DNA of 19,981 nucleotides. Origin: Hawksworthiomyces lignivorus. Its lineage: Eukaryota > Ascomycota > Sordariomycetes > Ophiostomatales > Ophiostomataceae. This document shows positions 10,356 to 19,396 of this stretch, piece after piece (the stretch's first letter is position 1; every line of letters starts with the position of its first letter). The notes below the pieces were generated by a model that saw nothing but the letters and a program-made list of their open reading frames with translations, ran no database searches and was not told the origin of the DNA. The DNA lies in assembly GCA_002917075.1 (NCBI GenBank), contig NTMA01000175.1, positions 1 to 19,981 on the forward strand. Direction: 5' to 3'. Position numbers and translations under genes: made by a program.

Positions 10356-10541
10356 ATGTGCAAAAATTTCTTCCGTCGATATGTATGCGGCGAATGTGGT
10401 GACTTGGTCAAGACGAGCAACGAGAGTATCCGATGTGACAAGTTTACCAAGCTAGGCTACTGCGATGGGATGGTAACCAATGCCCCCACCGAGACGGTGA
10501 CGATACCGAAGGGTTTCGCTGACAGTTGTACCAAGTGTTGA
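10356..10541 (+). CDS. Small Cys-rich protein, possible zinc-binding, hypothetical
   Basis: This is a 61-residue ORF without introns. It has seven cysteines: C2, C11, C14, C27, C36, C58 and C61, including two CxxC pairs (11-14 and 58-61). The MC start, a CGxC pair near residue 11 and a CxxC at the very end resemble a broad class of short Cys/His-rich fungal hypothetical proteins that I recall. It has no secretion signal, so it is not a typical small secreted effector. The regular Cys spacing supports it over chance, but no homology is recognised and no promoter evidence is decisive. It lies alone between SPC3 and XRN1. Confidence 0.45.
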   Translation: MCKNFFRRYVCGECGDLVKTSNESIRCDKFTKLGYCDGMVTNAPTETVTIPKGFADSCTKC

Positions 10542-11340
10542 AGAGGAAGAGATATACGATGATCTGTAGCTGGTTGCGATGAATAGAGATTTTGGTCAAC
10601 CCATGTACAACTCAGATACCGACATAGAGTATTACAACTCATGTGCTAAAAACCGCCTACTTCCTTCTCTTCTCGGCTGCGTCCAACGAGGAAGGAAGTG
10701 ATGCTTGCACTTACAAGTACTCTGCATCTCATTCAGCGTTGTAATAGCGCAGCCTCTCCTATGTAAATACAGCGCATAAAAAGGTACGCCACTAGTACTT
10801 ACATGCGACGGCAACTCGTTTTTCCGTCGCCGGCAGGACCCCGCTACGCGCGGACTAGGCCTCCATCGTCGTTGCTCTGCCACACGGCTCCACTACTTCA
10901 AGGCTAGTTCCGTTTTTGTGGGTGAGTCGGTCGCATCGCCTCGCCGGCGTTTTTGCCATCTTCACGATCCGTTCTTTTTTTTTTGCTTTCTGGGTGTTTT
11001 ATAGGGTTTCCGTTTTTGTTGTTTGCCTTTCGAGGACAAGCCCCATATACTTACTCTTCTTATCCTTGTTCCTCCGTATACTTTTCAGTATACGCCCTTG
11101 TGTCTGCGCTGTCAAGCGAGCGGGTGATACCGTCCGATTGAGGCCCACGACCACAGACGTCAAAAAAGCGACAGGTGGCATATCCTCCTTCCTAGTCGCC
11201 CGTTCTCTATTCGTATTTCTTGTTTTCCTTTCTTGTTTTCTCGTTCTCTTCTCTTCTTCTTCGTTTCTTTTCGTTTCCTTCTTTTTTCTTTCTCAGCAAC
11301 CCCAGAACACAACACATACACACACACACACACTTCCAAG
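10542..11340. other. XRN1 upstream region and 5' leader
   Basis: The last 150 bp are T/C-rich (about 11190-11296), followed by a CA repeat (11318-11333) that ends 7 bp before the ATG. A GTGAGT sequence at 10922 and a pyrimidine-rich TTTCTCAG ending at 11296 could bound a 5'-UTR intron of about 375 nt, but this is a guess. ATGs at 11220 and 11233 precede the XRN1 ATG. Confidence 0.5.
11318..11333. repeat. CA dinucleotide microsatellite in XRN1 5' leader
   Basis: Eight AC units lie directly before the XRN1 start codon, within the presumed 5' untranslated region. Confidence 0.85.
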
Positions 11341-14300
11341 ATGGGTGTGCCCAAATTCTTCCGCTGGCTCTCGGAGCGGTATCCGGCCATCTCCCAGCTG
11401 ATCGCCGAGAATCGCATCCCCGAGTTCGACTGCCTCTACCTCGACATGAACGGCATCATCCACAACTGCACCCACTCCGACTCAGACGACGCCATGTTCC
11501 GCCTGAGCGAAGAAGAGATGTTCATACGCATCTTCAACTACATAGAGCACCTATTTGGCAAGATCAAGCCCAAAGAGATGTTCTTCATGGCCGTCGACGG
11601 CGTCGCCCCCCGCGCCAAGATGAACCAGCAGCGGTCACGCCGCTTCCGCACCGCCCTCGACGCCGAGGTCGCCCGCAAAAAGGCCATCCAGGAGGGCAAG
11701 CAGCTGCCCACCGAGGAGCCCTTCGACAGCAACTGCATCACCCCGGGCACCGAGTTCATGGCCAAGCTGTCCACCCAGCTCCAGTACTTTGTCAACAAGA
11801 AAGTCAGCGAGGACAAGGAGTGGCAGCAGTGCAAGATCGTCCTCTCGGGCCACGACGTGCCCGGCGAGGGCGAGCACAAGATCATGGAGTACATCCGCAA
11901 CGCCAAGGCCCAGAAGAACTACAACCCCAACATGCGCCACTGCCTCTACGGCCTCGACGCCGACCTCATCATGCTCGGCCTGCTGAGCCACGACCCCCAC
12001 TTCTGCCTGCTGCGCGAGGAGGTCACCTTTGGCCGCCAGTCGCGCGCCAAGTCCAAGGAGCTCGAGCACCAGAACTTTTACCTCATGCACCTGTGCATCG
12101 TCCGCGAGTACCTCGAGCTCGAGTTCCAGGAGCTCAAGCTCCCCGCCGCCCTGCCCTTTCCCTTCAACATGGAGCGCGTCATCGACGACTTCATCCTCAT
12201 GGCTTTTTTTGTCGGCAACGACTTCTTGCCCAACCTGCCGCGCCTCCACATTAACGAGGGTGCCCTGGCCACCATGTTCGCCATCTACAAGCGCGTGCTG
12301 CCGCGCTGCACCGGCTACATCAACGAGGGCGGCACCGTCAACCTGCAGCGCCTCAGCCTGCTGCTCGAGGAGCTGTCCAAGGAGGAGTTCCGCTTCTTCG
12401 AGCACGAGATCGAGGGCGAGAAGTGGTTCCAGGCCAAGCTGATGAGCCACGCGCCCACCGGCGAGGGCCTGACCATCGCCTCCGATAAGAAAAAGGGCGG
12501 CGGCAGGCACCGCCACCACGGCAACGCCAACGGAAACGGCGTGAGCAGCACCAGCGGCAGCAACACTAACAGCTACGCGCCCACGCCCACGCCCGGCGGC
12601 GCTGCAGCCGCCACCAGCGCCGCTGCCAACGGCCGCGGCAAGCTGGTGCTTACCACCTTCCAGAAGGAACTCTGGAAGAACAAGATCCGCAAGTTTGTCG
12701 GCAAGCCCACCAAGCAGCCCTTGGACCTCGGCGCCGACCTCAAGGCGGAAGACCGCAAGTTTGTCCAGGATCTGGCAGACAGTCTGAGAATCGACTGGCG
12801 CACAGACGAGGACAGCCAAGGCAACCGCCACCTCATTCTGGCCTTCCCCGCGAGCCGGCTGGCACCCCAGAACGGGAAAGCCGGCGGCGGCGAAGGCGAG
12901 GATGAAGACGACGACGAGGACGAGGAAGAGGAGGCCCAGCTGGCCCTGTTCCGCGTCATGAAAAAGTACGACACGGCGGACGTCGCCGACGTCTCGCCCG
13001 AGGAGAGCCGCGAGGCGCTGGAGAAGCTGTACATGCTCAAGTTCCAGCAGTGGAAGGACAAGTACTACCAGGACAAGTTCACCTGGCCGGACGCCGAGCT
13101 GGGCGGCGAGGTGCGCAAGCTGTGCGAGAACTACGTGCAGGGCCTGCAGTGGGTGCTGTACTACTACTACCGCGGCATCGCGTCGTGGCCCTGGTTCTAC
13201 CAGTACCACTATGCGCCGCTCATCTCTGACGTCATCAAGGGCCTGGGCGCCGACCTCAACTTCAAGCTGGGCCAGCCCTTCCGGCCCTTTGAGCAGCTCA
13301 TGGGCGTGCTGCCCGACCGCAGCAAGAAGATCGTGCCCACCGTGTACTGGGGCCTGATGACGGACGAGACCTCGCCCATCATCGACTTTTATCCGCGCGA
13401 CTTTGAGCTCGACATGAACGGCAAGAAGATGGAGTGGGAGGCCGTCGTCAAGATCCCCTTTATCGACGAGCGCCGCCTGCTGGACGCCATGGCGCCCAAG
13501 AACGCGCTGCTGTCCGATGACGAGAAGGCGCGCAACGAGTTCGGCGCCCCCATCGCCTTCACCTTCCAGCCGGATGCCGACTTTGTCTTCCCGTCGTCGC
13601 TGACGGGCATCTTCCCGGACATCCCGCACTGTCGCTGCATCATGAACTTTTTCGAGCTGCCGCCAACCGAGGGCCTCGAGTTCCTGCACGGCCTGACCGA
13701 TGGCGCCCTGCTCAACGTGTCGGCGCTGGCCGGCTTCCCCAGCCTGGCCACGCTGCCGTACACGGCAACGCTCGGCTACCACGGCGTCAATGTGTTCCAG
13801 CAGGAGAGCCGCAACGCGAGCATGGTGGTCAACCTGTCCGAGTCCGAGGCCCGCGCCAAGGTGGAGGCGGCCAAGCTCAAGCTGGGCCGCCGCTGCCACG
13901 TGGGCTACCCGTTCCTGCAGGAGGCCAAGGTGGTGCGCGTGTCGGACGAGCTGTTCAGCTACGCGCTGGACGACGCCGGCGCCGTCGTGCAGACGCCACA
14001 CGGCGGCAAGGAGATCGACCGGTGGCAGTCTAAGGCGCGCGGCATCGAGGAGACCTACAGCAAGCGGCTGGCCATCCTGACGGGGCCCGTGGAGGCGCTG
14101 GTGCACGTGCACATGCTCAAGGGCCTGATCAAGACGGACGACGGCGCCACCATCAAGGAGTACGCCGAGAACCTGTCCATGGAGACGGACTACGCGGCGC
14201 AGGTCGTCGTCGACGCGGTCGTCAACGAAGACGCGCGCTTCATCGAGCGCGCCGCCATGCCCATCGAGGAGGAGTTCCCCGCGGGGTCGCACGCCTTCTA

Positions 14301-15840
14301 CCTGGGCGACTACGCCTACGGCCGGCCGCTGGGCATCGTGGGCCACGGCGGCAAGAACCGCATGGACGTGCTGGTGTCGGTGCTCAAGGACAAGGAGCCC
14401 GACTTTGCCCACGGCATCGTGCTGCGGGCGGAGCGCGCCAACCGCTACCAGCCGTCGTACGCCGTGGCCCGGGCGCTGGAGCTGCACCCGCTGTCGCTGA
14501 GCAAGATCACGTCGTCCTTCTTTGTGTTCTCCGTCGGCGGCCTTAAGGTGAACCTGGGGCTGAACCTCAAGTTCGAGGCCAAGAAGCAGAAGGTGCTGGG
14601 CTACTCGCGCAAGTCGGGCACGGGCTGGGAGTTCAGCACGCCGGCCGTGGCGCTCATCGCCCGCTACATGGTGGCGTTCCCCGACTTTTTTGCGGGGCTC
14701 AAGCACCTGCCGCAGAACCGCGACATCAAGGACACGGACATCTGGCCGGACGCGACGGCGGCCGCCGCGCGCGTCAAGGAGATCGGCGCCTGGCTCAAGA
14801 CGCAGGAGACGAACCGCCTGGAGCGCGTGCCGCTCGACGCCGAGCAGCTCGACTCGGTGGTCGTCGAGCAGCTGGCCGCCGCCGCCGACAGCGCCCACCT
14901 GGCCACGGCGGCAGCCGAGGCGCGTCCCATCAAGAACGTGCCGCGCAACGCCGTGCTCAAGCCAGCCGATGCCGAGCAGCGCCTGGGCAACCAGCACTTT
15001 AAGCTGGGCGACCGCGTCGTCTACGTCCAGGACTCGGGCAAGGTGCCCATCGCCGCCCGCGGCACCGTCGTCGGCGTTAGCCGCACCGCCACCACCAAGC
15101 TGCTCGACGTCGTCTTCGACACCACCTTTATGAGCGGCACCACCCTCGGCGACCGCTGCCCCCCCTTCCGCGGCCAGATGGTCCCGGCCTCGTCTGTGCT
15201 CAACCTCACCGACCGCCAGGTCGTCGCCGGCTCCCGCGCCGCCATCGAGCGGCGGCCCGCCGCCGCCGCGACCGCGACGACGCTCACGGCCAGCGGTGCC
15301 GGGGCTGCCGCAAAGAGCGGCATCCGCCAGTACCGCGACGCGCCCGCGCCCGCGCCTCTGCAGGGCACGTGGCGCGGCGCCGTGAACGGGGGGAGCGGCA
15401 GCCGCGGCAAGGGCGGCGCCGGTGCAGGCACGGCTGGCGCACGTCCTGGGTCAAACTTGCAACATAGCAGCCTTGTGTACCGGCCAGGACCCGACGGCCA
15501 GCAGCAGCAGCAGCAGGGCGGCGGTGGTGGCCGTGGCACGCGTGGTGGACAGCACAACAACCACCGCGGAGGAAAAGGCCATAACAACGCTCAGGGAGGC
15601 GGCGGCAATAACAGCGGCAGCAGCAACAGCGGCAATGCCCAGCCGGCACAGCCGCAGTCCTACAATGCCGTGCCGCCGCCGTCCAGCCTGGACCCGAGCC
15701 GCGGCAGCGGCGGTCGCGGCCGCGGTCGTGGGCGCGGCGGCAGAGGCCGCGGCGGAGGCGGCGGTGGTCCCAAGCAGCAGCAGCAGCAGCAGCAGCAAGG
15801 CGGCAAAGGCAACCATGCCGGCGCGGCCGTTCATGCGTAA
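11341..15840 (+). CDS. XRN1: 5'-3' exoribonuclease 1 (XRN1/Kem1)
   Basis: One exon, 1499 residues, close to yeast Xrn1 (1528). XRN1 degrades decapped, 5'-monophosphate RNA processively in the cytoplasm and P-bodies. The start gives MGVPKFFRWLSERYP, the invariant XRN N-terminus. The open frame extends 36 codons further upstream, but that part is leader. Catalytic Mg-binding acidic residues are all present: D35, D86, E176, E178, D206, D208 and D294 (FVGNDFLPNLP). The first six have the same numbers as in yeast. The basic 5'-phosphate pocket lies at RAKMNQQRSRRF (91-102). Two low-complexity inserts interrupt the core: Gly/Asn/Ser/Ala (about 382-431) and acidic (about 517-532). D1-D4 regions follow, with an SH3-like segment at about 1216-1290 (FKLGDRVVYVQ). 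The tail (about 1290-1499) is Gly/Asn/Gln-rich with an RGRGRGRGG block and an eight-Gln run (15775-15798). Confidence 0.97.
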   Translation: MGVPKFFRWLSERYPAISQLIAENRIPEFDCLYLDMNGIIHNCTHSDSDDAMFRLSEEEMFIRIFNYIEHLFGKIKPKEMFFMAVDGVAPRAKMNQQRSRRFRTALDAEVARKKAIQEGKQLPTEEPFDSNCITPGTEFMAKLSTQLQYFVNKKVSEDKEWQQCKIVLSGHDVPGEGEHKIMEYIRNAKAQKNYNPNMRHCLYGLDADLIMLGLLSHDPHFCLLREEVTFGRQSRAKSKELEHQNFYLMHLCIVREYLELEFQELKLPAALPFPFNMERVIDDFILMAFFVGNDFLPNLPRLHINEGALATMFAIYKRVLPRCTGYINEGGTVNLQRLSLLLEELSKEEFRFFEHEIEGEKWFQAKLMSHAPTGEGLTIASDKKKGGGRHRHHGNANGNGVSSTSGSNTNSYAPTPTPGGAAAATSAAANGRGKLVLTTFQKELWKNKIRKFVGKPTKQPLDLGADLKAEDRKFVQDLADSLRIDWRTDEDSQGNRHLILAFPASRLAPQNGKAGGGEGEDEDDDEDEEEEAQLALFRVMKKYDTADVADVSPEESREALEKLYMLKFQQWKDKYYQDKFTWPDAELGGEVRKLCENYVQGLQWVLYYYYRGIASWPWFYQYHYAPLISDVIKGLGADLNFKLGQPFRPFEQLMGVLPDRSKKIVPTVYWGLMTDETSPIIDFYPRDFELDMNGKKMEWEAVVKIPFIDERRLLDAMAPKNALLSDDEKARNEFGAPIAFTFQPDADFVFPSSLTGIFPDIPHCRCIMNFFELPPTEGLEFLHGLTDGALLNVSALAGFPSLATLPYTATLGYHGVNVFQQESRNASMVVNLSESEARAKVEAAKLKLGRRCHVGYPFLQEAKVVRVSDELFSYALDDAGAVVQTPHGGKEIDRWQSKARGIEETYSKRLAILTGPVEALVHVHMLKGLIKTDDGATIKEYAENLSMETDYAAQVVVDAVVNEDARFIERAAMPIEEEFPAGSHAFYLGDYAYGRPLGIVGHGGKNRMDVLVSVLKDKEPDFAHGIVLRAERANRYQPSYAVARALELHPLSLSKITSSFFVFSVGGLKVNLGLNLKFEAKKQKVLGYSRKSGTGWEFSTPAVALIARYMVAFPDFFAGLKHLPQNRDIKDTDIWPDATAAAARVKEIGAWLKTQETNRLERVPLDAEQLDSVVVEQLAAAADSAHLATAAAEARPIKNVPRNAVLKPADAEQRLGNQHFKLGDRVVYVQDSGKVPIAARGTVVGVSRTATTKLLDVVFDTTFMSGTTLGDRCPPFRGQMVPASSVLNLTDRQVVAGSRAAIERRPAAAATATTLTASGAGAAAKSGIRQYRDAPAPAPLQGTWRGAVNGGSGSRGKGGAGAGTAGARPGSNLQHSSLVYRPGPDGQQQQQQGGGGGRGTRGGQHNNHRGGKGHNNAQGGGGNNSGSSNSGNAQPAQPQSYNAVPPPSSLDPSRGSGGRGRGRGRGGRGRGGGGGGPKQQQQQQQQGGKGNHAGAAVHA

Positions 15841-16499
15841 AGCGTGACTGCTCGTTGTCTTTCTCTTTTTTTTTTTCTTCTTCTTGGTTGAGAGCTATAG
15901 CGGATATGTTATGATGTCCAACTGGAAAACTTAACGAATGTCTACTTTTTATGGGATCAAAATGAGATGGTACTGGGAAATGGAAAGGAGAAGAGCAAAG
16001 AAAGCAACCCGGCGGAACCGGGAAAAAGGGGTTTTTTGTTATAGAATTTTTCCCCTGGAGCATTCTATCATGTACTACTAGCGCGGGCGCCCATGCTTGT
16101 CATATATATGCATGAAGCTTCTTTCTGGTTTCTGTTAATACCAAAACAGTTCGCATCTTATACAGCTATGTGCAACACTGATGTCTTCTTGATTTCTACT
16201 CTGAAAGAGAGTCCTCTGAATTTCTTGCACATGAAGTTTCACGTGATGTTGCAGGTGGCTGAAACTCCTCCAATAGGCACCCCACGGTCTGTGCCGCGTT
16301 GGGCGCCGCCACAGCCTTACCATAGAGGATCTCCGATGAGTATGATGATGCTTCCATCTCGGTTCAATCTGCCCGCCTAAAAGCATGTTTGTTCTGCACA
16401 TTCGGTATTCTCTTTAATAATGCTGGCATCGAGCCCGATGGTGACCCTTTTATCCACTTGACGTCGTCCAGAAACGAGCCTCAACCCCGGCTTCAAACC
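15841..16499. other. XRN1 3' flank and NLR promoter region
   Basis: A T-rich tract (about 15865-15885) follows the XRN1 stop and likely belongs to its 3' UTR. From about 16,030 the sequence becomes AT-richer and codon-like structure disappears. A palindromic TCACGTGA lies at 16239-16246. The frame before the receptor start is open back to 16389, and it encodes a short LFNNAGIE stretch that recalls the short-chain dehydrogenase NNAG motif, probably by chance. Confidence 0.55.
16239..16246. promoter_or_regulatory. E-box palindrome TCACGTGA upstream of NLR gene
   Basis: This perfect 8-bp palindrome contains the CACGTG core used by bHLH factors such as Cbf1. It lies 254 bp before the NLR start codon. 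One such site can occur by chance, so a regulatory role is only possible. Confidence 0.25.
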
Positions 16500-19255
16500 A
16501 TGCGGCTGTTAGAAGAGTGCAGCGACGGCAAGTTTCAGCTGACAAACTTTGTCACTGATATACCTAGATATGCCATACTGTCGCACACATGGGGCCCCGA
16601 CACCGAAGAGGTTTCCTACAGAGATGTAGTTGACGGCACGGGGAATGACAAGAAAGGCTACGACAAAATTAAATTCTGCGCAGCACAAGCAAGACGTGAT
16701 GGGCTGCGATATTTCTGGGTGGACACTTGTTGCATCAACAAAGCAGACAACACCGAGCTCTCCACAGCGATTATATCCATGTTCCGTTGGTACCAAAATG
16801 CCGACCGATGTTATGTGTACCTGTCGGACATCTCAGCCCCCGAAGATAAGGATGATGGCTTGCAATCTTCTGTGCGCACATGGGAGCTGGCGTTTCGAGA
16901 GAGCAGATGGTTTACGCGAGGCTGGACGCTCCAAGAGCTTCTGGCACCAGCGTCAGTCGAGTTCTTTACGAAAGATGGTCGGCGGCTGGGCGACAAGAGA
17001 GCTCTCGAGAGCCAGATCCACGAAATAACAGGGATTGCCCCCCTTGCTCTTCAGGGAGGCAACTTAAAGCAGTTCGAAGTTCTCGAGCGTTTCAAATGGG
17101 CAGAGAACCGGCAAACCACCTGCGAGGAAGATTTGGCGTATTGTCTTCTAGGTATTTTTGGTATTTCCATGCCGGTCTTGTACGGCGAAGGAAAGGAAGC
17201 TGCACAACACCGGCTCAAAACTGAAATTGCCAACGCTGCAAATCCCAACTCTCTAAAAGGTATATTACCTACTTTTTTTTTTTTTGTCTTTTAAAGACCG
17301 TCGTTATTAATTACTTAAAAGCTCGCAATTATACATGGATGGTGCCATTCGAGCAAAATCCAATGTTCATTGGCCGCGATTCGGAATTGAAAAGACTCCG
17401 TCAAGCTTTGTTTACGGGACCTCGCACAGCAAAGGTTGCAGTCGCCGGGCTCGGCGGAGTCGGCAAAACGCAACTTGTTCTTCAACTGGTGTGCCGAATG
17501 CGCGAAGAAGATGAAAACTGCTCCGTGATCTGGATCCCCGTAACGAGCAGGGAGAGCCTCGAGCAAGCATATCTCAATGCTGCGAAGCAACTTGGCATAC
17601 CCGGCTGGGACAGTAACAAAGCGGATGCGAAAAAACTGGTGCAAGATCACTTAAGCAACGAAAACGCAGGCCGGTGGTTGCTGATATTCGACAACGTCGA
17701 TGACGTTAGTATATGGGTTGACAAGTCGATGCCAGAAACTAGTCGTTTGATTAACTATCTCCCAAAAAGCCGTCGTGGATCTATTATCTTCACAACACGG
17801 GACAAGAAAGGAATTGTCAAGCTTGTTGGCTCAAACGTAATAGAAATGTTGGAAATGAACGAAGATGGTGGCAAGCGGCTATTACAAAATTATCTCGGCA
17901 ACAAAAGCCTTTTTATTGAGCAAGATGTTGTGACAACATTGCTCGCCCGGCTCACTTACCTCCCGCTGGCGATTGTCCAGGCTGCAACATATATAAACGA
18001 AAATGAAATAAGCGCAGAAGATTATCTATCGTTGTTGGACGAGCAAGAAGAAGACGTGATAGACCTTCTTAGCGAAGATTTCGAAGACGAATGGCGGTAC
18101 CATGACATAAAGAACCCAGTGGCCACTACCTGGCTTATCTCTTTTAAACAAATCCAACAGCGCGACCGTCTAGCAGCGGATTACCTGGCCTTTATGGCTT
18201 GTGTAGATGCCAAAGATATACCACAATCACTTCTTCCGCTGGGCGTTAAACGAAAGACAGAAACGGACGCGATGGGCACGTTGCAGGGTTATTCGTTTAT
18301 TACCAAGCGGTTCATAGATTCGGGCTCGATTATAAATATCCATCGACTAGTACATCTGGCCATGAGGAACTGGCTCCAAAAAGAAGGGCTGTTGCAAGAC
18401 TGGACCAGAAGAGTTATTGCAAGGTTAACAGAAGTGTTAAACGACGCCGACCATGAAAATAGAACAACGTGGAGGTTATATATGCCGCACGTCTATTACA
18501 CGCTCGGATCGAACCTCACTACCGAAGATGAAAACAAACTTGATCTACTATGGAACTATGGACGATGTCTCCATTTTGACGGACGTTATAATGAAACAGA
18601 AACGTTATATAAACAAATAGTAAAAGTTCATAAGACGAAGCTCGGACCAGACCATCCCGACACGCTGACGAGCATGGCCAACCTTGCAACGGCGTTTTAT
18701 AGTCAAGGCCGATGGAAGGAGGCCGAGAAGCTATATGCGCAAGTAATAAAGACTCGCAAGACGAAGCTTGGGCCAGACCATCCCGACACGTTGACGAGCA
18801 TAGGCGACCTTGCATCGACGTACAATAGTCAAGGCCGATGGGAGGAGGCCGAGAAGCTGGAGGTGCAGGTAATGGAGGCTTACAAGACGAAGCTTGGGCC
18901 AGACCATCCCGACACGCTGACGAGCATGGCCAACCTTACATGGACGTACAATAGTCAAGGCCGATGGGAGGAGGCCGAGAAACTGGGAGTGCAGGTAATG
19001 GAGGTTCGCAAGACGAAACTTGGGCCAGACCATCCCGACACGTTGACGAGCATGGCCAACCTTACATGGACGTACAATAGTCAAGGCCGATGGGAGGAGG
19101 CCGAGAAGCTGGGAGTACAGGTAATAGAGGCTCGCAAGACGAAGCTTGGGCCAGACCATCCCGACACTCTGACGAGCATAGGCGACCTTGCGTCGACGTA
19201 CAATAGTCAAGGCCGATGGGAGGAGGCCGAGAAGCTGGAGGTGCAGGTACAGTGA
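16500..19255 (+). CDS. HET / NB-ARC / TPR NOD-like receptor (STAND), C-terminus formed by transposon sequence
   Basis: Exons are 16500..17259 and 17322..19255, giving 897 residues. The 62-nt intron (donor GTATAT, acceptor AAG) is the only nearby choice I found that keeps frame, and it yields the conserved linker TWMVPFEQNPMFIGRD. The start MRLLEE is typical for HET domains. HET domain (about 1-210): YAILSHTWG (24-32), YFWVDTCCINK (71-81), CYVYLSD (104-110), RWFTRGWTLQELLAP (136-150). NB-ARC (about 265-600): Walker A GLGGVGKT (296-303), Walker B WLLIFDNVDD (372-381), GSIIFTTRD (406-414), LPLA (467-470), and NIHRLVHLAM (593-602) at the MHD position. TPR repeats of 42 residues start at about 660. 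Fungal HET-NLRs recognise non-self or altered self and trigger cell death through HET. The array is cut at 19248-19249, after which the element starting at 19250 gives CAG TGA. AT-richer codon use differs from the upstream genes. Confidence 0.87.
18674..19249 (+). repeat. 126-bp tandem repeat array encoding TPR units, last unit cut
   Basis: Units start at 18674, 18800, 18926, 19052 and 19178, at exactly 126-bp spacing (42 residues each). The last is cut after 72 bp. A diverged unit precedes (about 18548). Each full unit ends KTKLGPDHPDTLTS and contains SQGRWxEAEKL, the kinesin-light-chain-like TPR pattern. Units 2 and 5 differ at one base over the 72 bp they share. Units 3 and 4 differ at seven of 126. 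This near identity at DNA level points to recent duplication or gene conversion. Confidence 0.95.
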
Positions 19256-19275
19256 GAAGTCATAAGTTTCAATCC

Positions 19276-19293
19276 AATTTGAAGTATCAAATT
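19276..19293. repeat. Subterminal inverted repeat of the Tc1/mariner element
   Basis: Two perfect 7-bp arms (AATTTGA and TCAAATT) are separated by AGTA, 26 bp inside the element's left end. It may be a transposase-binding or hairpin site. Chance is possible in AT-rich sequence. Confidence 0.4.
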
Positions 19294-19396
19294 CGGAGCT
19301 AAACCGTATTAGGCAGTAAAATACCGCTCATAATACTTTCGAACGTAGTATCTTTTTCGTGTAAACAAAAACAAAAACAATCACCACAATAGCAAA

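Noticed and set aside
11233..11340. N-terminal 36-codon extension of the XRN1 frame
   Set aside because: It is encoded by the T/C-rich leader and the CA repeat, and XRN1 proteins begin at MGVPKFF.
11635..14997. 1120-codon minus-strand open frame opposite XRN1
   Set aside because: Its translation is the Val/Leu/Ala/Gly/Glu/His-rich product expected from the reverse complement of GC-rich XRN1 codons. It has no domain signature.
16389..16499. Earlier in-frame ATG of the NLR at 16389
   Set aside because: HET-domain proteins start with MRLL-type sequence at 16500. The extra 37 residues are not HET-like.
18731..19210. Minus-strand ORF over the TPR array with a repeated translation
   Set aside because: The repetition only mirrors the 126-bp DNA repeat of the NLR. 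No independent signal.
18674..19249. Regular repeats as a CRISPR array
   Set aside because: The repeats are contiguous, coding and TPR-encoding, with no spacers, in a eukaryotic gene.
16500..19255. RIP damage in the NLR
   Set aside because: Despite internal repeats and a nearby transposon, both exons are free of stops before the junction and show no obvious run of TpA-generating changes.
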